A stretch of DNA of 64,000 nucleotides from Archivesica marissinica (taxonomy: Eukaryota; Mollusca; Bivalvia; Venerida; Vesicomyidae), in assembly GCA_014843695.1 (NCBI GenBank), contig CM026397.1:46500891-46564890 (forward strand), in the 5' to 3' direction. Under the pieces are notes generated by a model. It ran no database searches, had not been told where the DNA came from, and saw only the letters and a program-made list of their open reading frames with translations. The position numbers and the translations under genes were made by a program. The stretch's first letter is position 1. The number at the start of each line of letters is the position of its first letter. Positions 48,901 through 57,900 of the stretch are shown here, piece after piece.

Positions 48901-51900
48901 ACCTCGTATAATTGGTATAAGTTAGTGTAGTAATGGAAACATATACTGAGTATGTGTTTATTTTGAGTGTGCTGCACACATATTCTAAGTCATAGGCGTT
49001 TACTTTGAGTGCGCTGCACACATATTCTAAGTCATAGGCGTTTACTTTGAGTGCGCTGCACACATATTCTAAGTCATAGGCGTTTACTTTGAGTGCGCTG
49101 CACACATATTCTAAGTCATAGGCGTTTACTTTGAGTGCGCTGCACAGGCGTTACTTTGAGTGCGCTGCATAGGCGTTACTTTGAGTGCGCTGCATAGGCG
49201 TTACTTTGAGTGCGCTGCACACATATTCTAAGTCATAGGCGTTACTTTGAGTGCGCTGCACACATATTCTAAGTCATAGGCTGTGGTTGGCACGTTCGCT
49301 TCTCACCAATGCAACTCTTGTTCGATCCTCGGACTGCGATTTATGTGAGCTGGTACGGTTGTCGCCAGATTGGACAGGTATGCGTTTCTACCATACTAAT
49401 GATCACATTTACGCGTTCATTCGTGCCAACGAGTGTGATTAATATAAGTTGTTAAAGCAATCATTGTAAAATAAATAAAGTTTAAACTAAACGTATTCTA
49501 AGAAGTAGATAATTATAAAGAATTTATTACTGTATTGTATGATTATTATTCAATATATATTATGCACTGCAGAATTATTCAATATATATTATACACTGCA
49601 GAATTATTCAATATATATTATACACTGCAGAATTATTCAATATATATTATACACTGCAGAATTATTCAATATATATTATACACTGCAGAATTATTCAATA
49701 TATATTATACACTGCAGAATTATTCAATATATATTATACACTGCAGAATTATTCAATATATATTATACACTGCAGAATTATTCAATATATAGTATACACT
49801 GCAGAATTATTCAATATATAGTATACACTGCAGAATTATTCAATATATAGTATACACTGCAGAATTATTCAATATATATTATACACTGCAGAATTATTCA
49901 ATATATATTATACACTGCAGAATTATTCAATATATATTATACACTGCAGAATTATTCAATATATATTATACACTGCAGAATTATTCAATATATAGTAACA
50001 CTAGAATACAAATATATTATACACTGCAAATTATCAATATATATATACCAAATTATTCACAATATATATTATACACCAGAATATTCAATATATTATGGTT
50101 AATTATACCTGCAGAATTATTCAATATATATTATACACTGCAGAATTATTCAATATATATTATACACTGCAGAATTTAAATATTTTTAAACCTATTATTT
50201 GCAAGTTACCTTTCTGTATGTTTATTTATTTACCGTATCACCAGTAATTTATTGGTTAATGGTTATTTACTAAAGAGTATATTATTTGCATGTGAATTAT
50301 AGTTCTTTTTCCTAGATTTTAAAATCAATCCTAGTTAGTTAATAATTATGTATTTTGCCCTGATTTCGTGCGGATTTCGTGCGTAGTTGTAGACGGTACG
50401 AATGTGTCCTTAGGCAAGGGAATTAAATGCCGCATTGCCTCTGTCCTCATCGTGATGAATTCCACCAGAAATGAAATCTTGAGAGCCATTAATACAATTG
50501 AGGAAAGTTGTAGTGCAATCAAGCTAAAATAAATTTGTATAAACTTTAATAATATATCGCCAATATTTGTTATAAACTAAACTAATTATCTGTTTACAGG
50601 AGATCTGAAAGCTTCATCAAGAAATTACGGTCTTGTCCGGATACATTGGCAGCAAAGATTGCTCTGAATAAACCGATACCGGACTTAGGTACATATATGT
50701 ATTTAATTATGTTTTATTAACCCATTCAACACCAAGTATCTGACATGGACAGGTGCATTCAACACCAAGTAACTGACATGGACAGGTGCATGATATGTTT
50801 AGACCAATAAATTAATAGGAACATTTTGGACCAGTTCATTTATCAAAATGGGTAATTTTGTCTAAAAATAGTAATATTACTGGTAAAAACTGCAGATCCT
50901 GATGCGGGATCTACACTTTGTGTAAGCCTATAGTATAGAGGTATGTGGTGTTGAAAAGGTTATGTGTGTGTGTGTGTGTGTGTGTGTGTTTGATGTTTAT
51001 TTATCATCACTATCGGTTGGTTGCCCATATGAGCGACGCCTCGTGAAGAGATTAGTCATTTTAGAATGTTGATGGATAGTGCAATGGTACAGACAGAGAC
51101 CCATTCCAGAATATCCTCAGGTTCTTTTACGTGCACGGTGTAAAGCATCGACAAGAGACCTGTTTAAAGTCCCAACTGAAAGACTGTTAATTTTATTACG
51201 GTCAGACAGGGGGGGGTCGAACCTACGATCACTGGATAACCAGTTCATGCCTGTGGTTAGCTGATAATATTTGCCTTTGAGCTGGCATAAACAAATGGAT
51301 CATGGCCTATGCCTATTTTAAGTACTTTAATACAATTATATATTTCAGACAAAGATCACAAGCATATCGCTAGTCTTATAGAACGTGATGTGTACTACGA
51401 AGAAAGCACCGCTGACCCACGACGAAGGCCACTACCACGGAACAACAAAATGCAGCAAGAAGCTATCGACAGAGCGCTGATGTCTCGATTTTCTCTAATA
51501 CATGGCCCACCTGGTATATTTATTTATTCTCTACGATTTATGTTCTCTTTCATGTAGTTCCAAACACTGGTATGTTAATGCACAGATGTGTTGCTTACCC
51601 CAATAAATGTAACACATGTTGATTCTATTCCCTAAAGCCCCTGAAAGCGTTTACTTAGAATGTTCTGCACACCGAGATATTGCAAGGAGCGGATGATTAG
51701 ATATTGTGAATATTGTCTTATATTTTCATTTTTCAATAATAGATTATTACGATAAAAAGCAAAATTTACAAAATATTGTCACAAATGAACCTGCTTTTGT
51801 AAAATTACCATTTGTAAATTACCTCCCTTTTTGGTATTTCTTTAACACAATCGCCAATAACTCTTTAAATGGTGGTTTAAAGTAAACACTAGGCTATATT

Positions 51901-54900
51901 TGCATACTATTTATGAATTATAGTATTATTTTTCGAAATGAAGAAAAAAAATGAAGAAAAAAACCCCTGCATGAGATTTTAAATTATATCAGAATATTAT
52001 GCAACATTGATTTGTGTGTTGAGTTTTTTACGTTTATTTATCGTCGCTACCGGTTGTCCATATGATCGACACCTCCTGTAAAACTGATCATTTATGACTG
52101 AATACAGAAAAGTTTGTAAATTTTTAAAAGAAATAATATGCCAGTATGTTTTAGCAATACTGTATTAATGTATTTGCCGTCGATTCTCTCCTGCATATGT
52201 TTTTGTTTGTTGTCTCTTTATGTAATGGCTATTTAATAAGAAAATAACGTTGCTAAGACTTGTTTATATGCAGGTAATGTTTAACATTGTTTGCAAACTT
52301 TGCTAAGACTGGTTTATATGCATGTAATGTTTAACATTGTTTGCAAACTTTGCTAAGAATCGTTTATATGCAGGTAATGTTTAACATTGTTTGCATGTTG
52401 ATTATGTATTGAAATGATTTCAGGTACTGGCAAGACCTACACAGGAATTAAGCTTGTGTGCCTCTTCAACAAAGTCAATGGCATTCAGTACAAAGAAGGA
52501 AAACCAAAAAAACAAGTCCTCTTTTGTGGGCCATCCAATAGATCTGTGGACTTGGTTGCTGGTAGGAAAGTGTTTTCTGTTTATATGGTGGCTTGCTATG
52601 TATGCATAGGACATGGTGTGCTATATTGACATAGATCGTTCTGTATTGGCATATATGGTGGCTTGCTATGTAGGCATAGGGCATGGTGTGCTGTATTGAC
52701 ATATATCGTGCTGTATGGGCATATATGGTGGCTTGTTATGTAGGCATAGGGCATGGTGTGCTGTATTGAAATAGATCGTGCTGTATGGGCATATATGGTG
52801 GCTTGCTATGTAGGCATAGGGCATGGTGTGCTGTATTGACATATATCGTGCTGTATGGGCATATATGGTGGCTTGCTATGTAGGCATAGGGCATGGTGTG
52901 CTGTATTGACATATATCGTGCTGTATGGGCATATATGGTGGCTTGCTATGTAGGCATAGGGCATGGTGTGCTGTATTGACATAGATCGTGCTGTATGGGC
53001 ATATATGGTGGCTTGCTATGTAGGCATAGGGCATGGTGTGCTGTATTGACATAGATCGTGCGGTATGGGCATATATGGTTGCTTGCTATGTATGCATAGG
53101 GCATGGTGTGCTCTATTGACATAGATCGTTCTGTATTGGCATATATGGTGGCTTGCTATGTAGACATAGGGCGGTAAAGGAAACTTGAAATAAATGTGAA
53201 CTATCCTAATTGGTTGAGCCAAGAGTAAATCTCAGACTCAACAAATCATATCATTTGAGCTCGAGATTGAGATTTGAGAAAATAATTATATTTTACCTCC
53301 AACCATTTGTTGCATGCAATAGTTATGTTTAGCATGCGGCTGAAATATGCAAGTAAAAAGATGTGCTGTTTACGCTAAAATGACATGTGTATTGCAACAC
53401 TTGAAATAACTGGCAATTCATTGCAGAATGGATGTATCACCGCATGGGAAGTTATTGTCCTGACTTCATTCGAGTCTATGGCAGATCTATCGAGGCTCTG
53501 GACTTCCCGATACCTGGAAGAACATTCCTGTCCAAGAGAAGCACCAGAAACCAAAAGACATCCCCTGTGTTGTACCCCGTGGCACTCCATCACTTGATTA
53601 GGCAGAAAGGAAAGAAAAACGCGGAGGAAATCAACGCATACGATAAATACTTCAAAGCCAATAACTATGAATCTAACCCAGAAGTAGTGAACAAGTATGT
53701 GCATCTTGTCAGGGAAGCTTCGATCGAGGAAATTCGAAAGCACGATGTAATTCTGTGTACCACAGCTGTTGGATCAAACCCAAAAGTATTAGCGGCAACA
53801 AGTGTCCATCAGGTACTTATTACGTTTATTCCATATGTAGATATGATACTTGTAAGAAAGTTAACATTAAAATGATACATAATATAAACATACATGCATA
53901 ATGGATCGCCTCCATGGTCGAGTGGTCAAAGTCGCTGTCTTGTATACCACTGTAACCTATCATCACTGATGGTCACGGGTCCGAGGCCCGCTCAGACCGT
54001 GTCTCTTTATATGACAAAGTTGGCAGATTATTACGGAGGCTGGTGCACCAAGTACTTTTAACCACTGGAGCCTGCCCAGGAAAGGTATTGTTAGGTAAAC
54101 TGCATGTCGCTGAAATTGGCAACCAGTAGAGACGTTAAATAAACTTAAATAAAAATAACACCAAAACAAACATGCATAATAGGGAAACTATCACGTCAAG
54201 AATGACACACACTTAAAAACAGAAGCAGACACAGTACAACAGGCCACTCCACCCAGCTGAATCGGATCTATGCATTTTGTCTATTAAACATATGCAATAA
54301 TTCCATCTTGAATCTTGTATTGTTTTCAAATCTGGATTTATATTGATCTTGTTATACATTTGTAGTGTCTGATTAGCATGGGTTCCAGTCTGTCGATTTT
54401 TCAATAATTTACTCATATATGACCCGTTTTACGTTTATTATTAGGTGATTGTTGATGAATCAGGAATGTGCCCGGAACCACAATGCCTTGTTCCTATCAT
54501 TGCTACAAAGGCAGAACAGGTCGTACTGATTGGTGATCATAAACAGCTCAGGCCAATCATCATGTGCAAAGAGGCGGGGCTACTTGGATTGGAAACCTCC
54601 CTGTTTGAGCGTTACGCTAAGACAAAGTGTTCTCAAAATGTGCAGGTGACCATGCTAGAGGAACAGTATCGCATGGTAAATACAATATTATCTACTTTAG
54701 TATATAGGAATCGGTCAACATTCAATGTAGTAAAGATGTACCTCCATGACCGAGTGGTTACGGTCGTTGTCTTCAAATTACGTGTCCCTCTCCGCTGTAG
54801 GTGCAAATTCCACTGGTGTTTAAGCTTTATTTATTTTACAACAATTGCGAAACAAATTCTAACAACTAATGTTAATCACTGAAAGCGTATATGTGGTCAT

Positions 54901-57900
54901 TCGTGTTGGGAGCAAACCGGAGTACCTGGATAAAACCCACCTGTCCGATCTGGCGACCACCGTATATGAAATATTTAATTATCACCAATACATGTACATG
55001 TATGTATTTTGTTGTTTGACAATTAATCCAACATTTAGTAATGTACAGTCAAACCTGTCTTAAGGAGCCAGCCAAGGGAGTCAGAGAAAGTGGCTGCTTA
55101 GCACAGGTGGCTGCTTAATAGAGGTCAAATATATAATAAAACAACCGAATGGGAATCTGGAAACTGGTTGCTTAATACTGGTTGGTTGCTTAATGGAGGT
55201 GATCACTAACGCAGGTTTGACTGTAATATCACAATTATTCATTATGTAGTAGAATTTTGATTTTATTCTATTTTGCATATATTTTAGAATCCGCAGATAT
55301 GCAGATTTCCGTCGCTACAATTTTACAGTAACGCACTAGTTACTAGGCCAGGTCCCTGGTGTAATGGGACAATGGATATTTGGCCAACGAACACACATGG
55401 AAGTTTTCCGCACGTATTTGTTCATGTAGCCGGAGAGGAACAGGTTCTAACAGTATCCACAGAAGATGGCAACGAACAGTCAAAGAGCAATGCAGCTGAA
55501 ATTGACCATGTGGTAATATAAATAATTATGTATTTGCTTTGTTTGTTTTTGGGTTTTGGTCATGTGACGTATCTTGGTGGAGGAAGAATCTGGGTGCCAA
55601 TCCGAGCATTATTTCAGGCACAGCCAGGTAGAACCACCGACTGTCCGATATGACATTATGAGTGGTACACCATTTGACTTTAAATGCTCTTCATGCTAAA
55701 TAATAGTTAAGATGTCCATATATAGAAGTGTACGCACGATTGGGTATCATCATGTCTGTCTCTCTGCATGTAGTCTAAAGTAATGATAATAAGTGGGCGG
55801 GAATATTTGTTGTTAATTTAGGAAGATCTGAGATAGAGATGGGAGTCTAGAGTCATAGATATGGATACAGCGGGCTAGGAGTTAGCTGGACGCTGAGAGC
55901 TGAGATAGAGAGGAGAGTCTGGATACAGCGGGCTAGGAGTTAGCTGGATGCTGAGATAGAGAGGGGAGTCTGGATACAGTGGGCTAGGAGTTAGCTGCAC
56001 GCTGAGATAGAGAGGAGAGTCTGGATACAGCGGGCTAGGAGTTAGCTGGACGCTGAGAGCTGAGATAGAGAGGAGAGTCTGGATACAGTGGGCTAGGAGT
56101 TAGCTGGACACTGAGAGCTGAGATAGAGGGGAGTCTGGATACAGCGGGCTAGGAGTTAGCTGGACGCTGAGAGCTGAGATAGAGAGGAGAGTCTGGATAC
56201 AGCGGGCTAGGAGTTAGCTGGACGCTGAGAGCTGAGATAGAGAGGAGAGTCTGGATACAGCGGGCTAGGAGTTAGCTGGATGCTGAGATAGAGAGGGAGT
56301 CTGGATACAGTGGGCTAGGAGTTAGCTGCAGGCTGAGATAGAGAGGAGAGTCTGGATACAGCGGGCTAGGAGTTAGCTGGACGCTGAGAGCTGGATAGAG
56401 AGGAGAGTCTAGATACAGCGGGCTAGGAGTTAGATGGACGCTGAGAGCTGAGATAGAGAGGAGAGTCTGGATACAGCGGGCTAGGAGTTAGCTGGATGCT
56501 GAGAGCTGAGATAGAGAGGAGAGTCTGGATACAGCGGGCTAGGAGTTAGCTGGACGCTGAGAGCTGAGATAGAGAGGAGAGTCTGGATACAGCGGGCTAG
56601 AAGTTAGCTGGACATGAAAGATTGCCAATATAACATTCACTGATGTGATGAATTGTTAGACAACTGAGATATCAATATCGCGTAAACATTATAAGAGGTC
56701 ACATAATTTGGGAATTCTGTTTCCACGAATATTAATATTTATCCTTAACCTGTCGAATAAATTGGACTGAATGTGCAAACAACATAGATCCAGATCAACT
56801 TAGTTTCTTTTTGGAGGATAATGCACAGTCTCCAATTATAGAAATAGTTCTTTTACATGCCCAGTGTATAGCACCGATACATGAGACTTTAGTTTTTGGT
56901 CCCATTTGAAAGAATGCTAGTATTATTAGTCAGAGTCAGACGAGGGACCGGTGCCTGGATTAGCATAGCCTGGGAACAGGCGTTGATATAGTTTGCCTGG
57001 TCAGTCTTAAAACACTGTCATGACATCATACCTTTGTACTTGCAGTACATTATTATTAATACTGGACTGCTGTCAAAAGGCCAGAGTATTATATTAAATC
57101 CTACGCGTATATGTACGAAATTAACAATTTTAATTAGTAGGATTTTGTTATACAAGTGTGTGTTTTAAGTAAGATATAAACGGGTCCAATGTGTAAAATA
57201 TTGGTACTGTCTTCAATCCAATATTTTACATATTGGATCGTTTTCGGCTTATATCCTATACATATAAATATATTTTAATACCGAGATCATTAATTGGGCA
57301 GTATTGAGTTTCATGCAATATGCTACAGTATTTAAAAGGTCAACTAAGCGATTTCGTAACATGTACTAGTTGCACTCGGTAACCCTCCGAATCTTGTATA
57401 GGTGTATATCATTACTTATCCATCTCAGTACAATCATCAATAATTCTAACTCGTTAATGTAAATGTATGTTGTTGCAGAATCGTACCACATTGTTATATC
57501 ATCTCCGTCTCCGTGGCAACCTACGGAGCGGCATGTCGAAGGTTCAAACTCAGGGGTTCGTTCTGATATGGCCGGTTGGTGAGCCGCCAGCTAGTTAAAT
57601 AATGTTTACCGATTGCCTACCAGCCTGGTTCCTGGTATACAAGCATAGGATTCGGGAAGTACTGATGTTCATAAAAAGAGGTGTCTCATAAGTCAGAAAT
57701 GGCTGGCCCTTTAAAGTAGGGGTGACACTATAATAAACAAACACTTTACTTTTAATCTCCTGACTATATGACTTTCTAGGAATAATTCAAAGACCTAACC
57801 TAAAATGATTATTTGTCACTTGTGTATTTTAGATGAAGGTCTACTCGTACTTCACCACAGAGAAGTCTAGTGATAGTGTCCAGATCCTCTCTCAATACAA

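Noticed and set aside
53385..53743. Alternative frames over 53385-53743 on both strands
   Set aside because: They are shadows of HELZ2-like exon 13, whose plus-strand frame carries the conserved helicase strand and matching phases.
57479..57560. Possible extra HELZ2-like exon after TGTTGCAG
   Set aside because: The sequence after the acceptor-like site is SINE-F, and exons 15 and 16 already join in phase at conserved positions.
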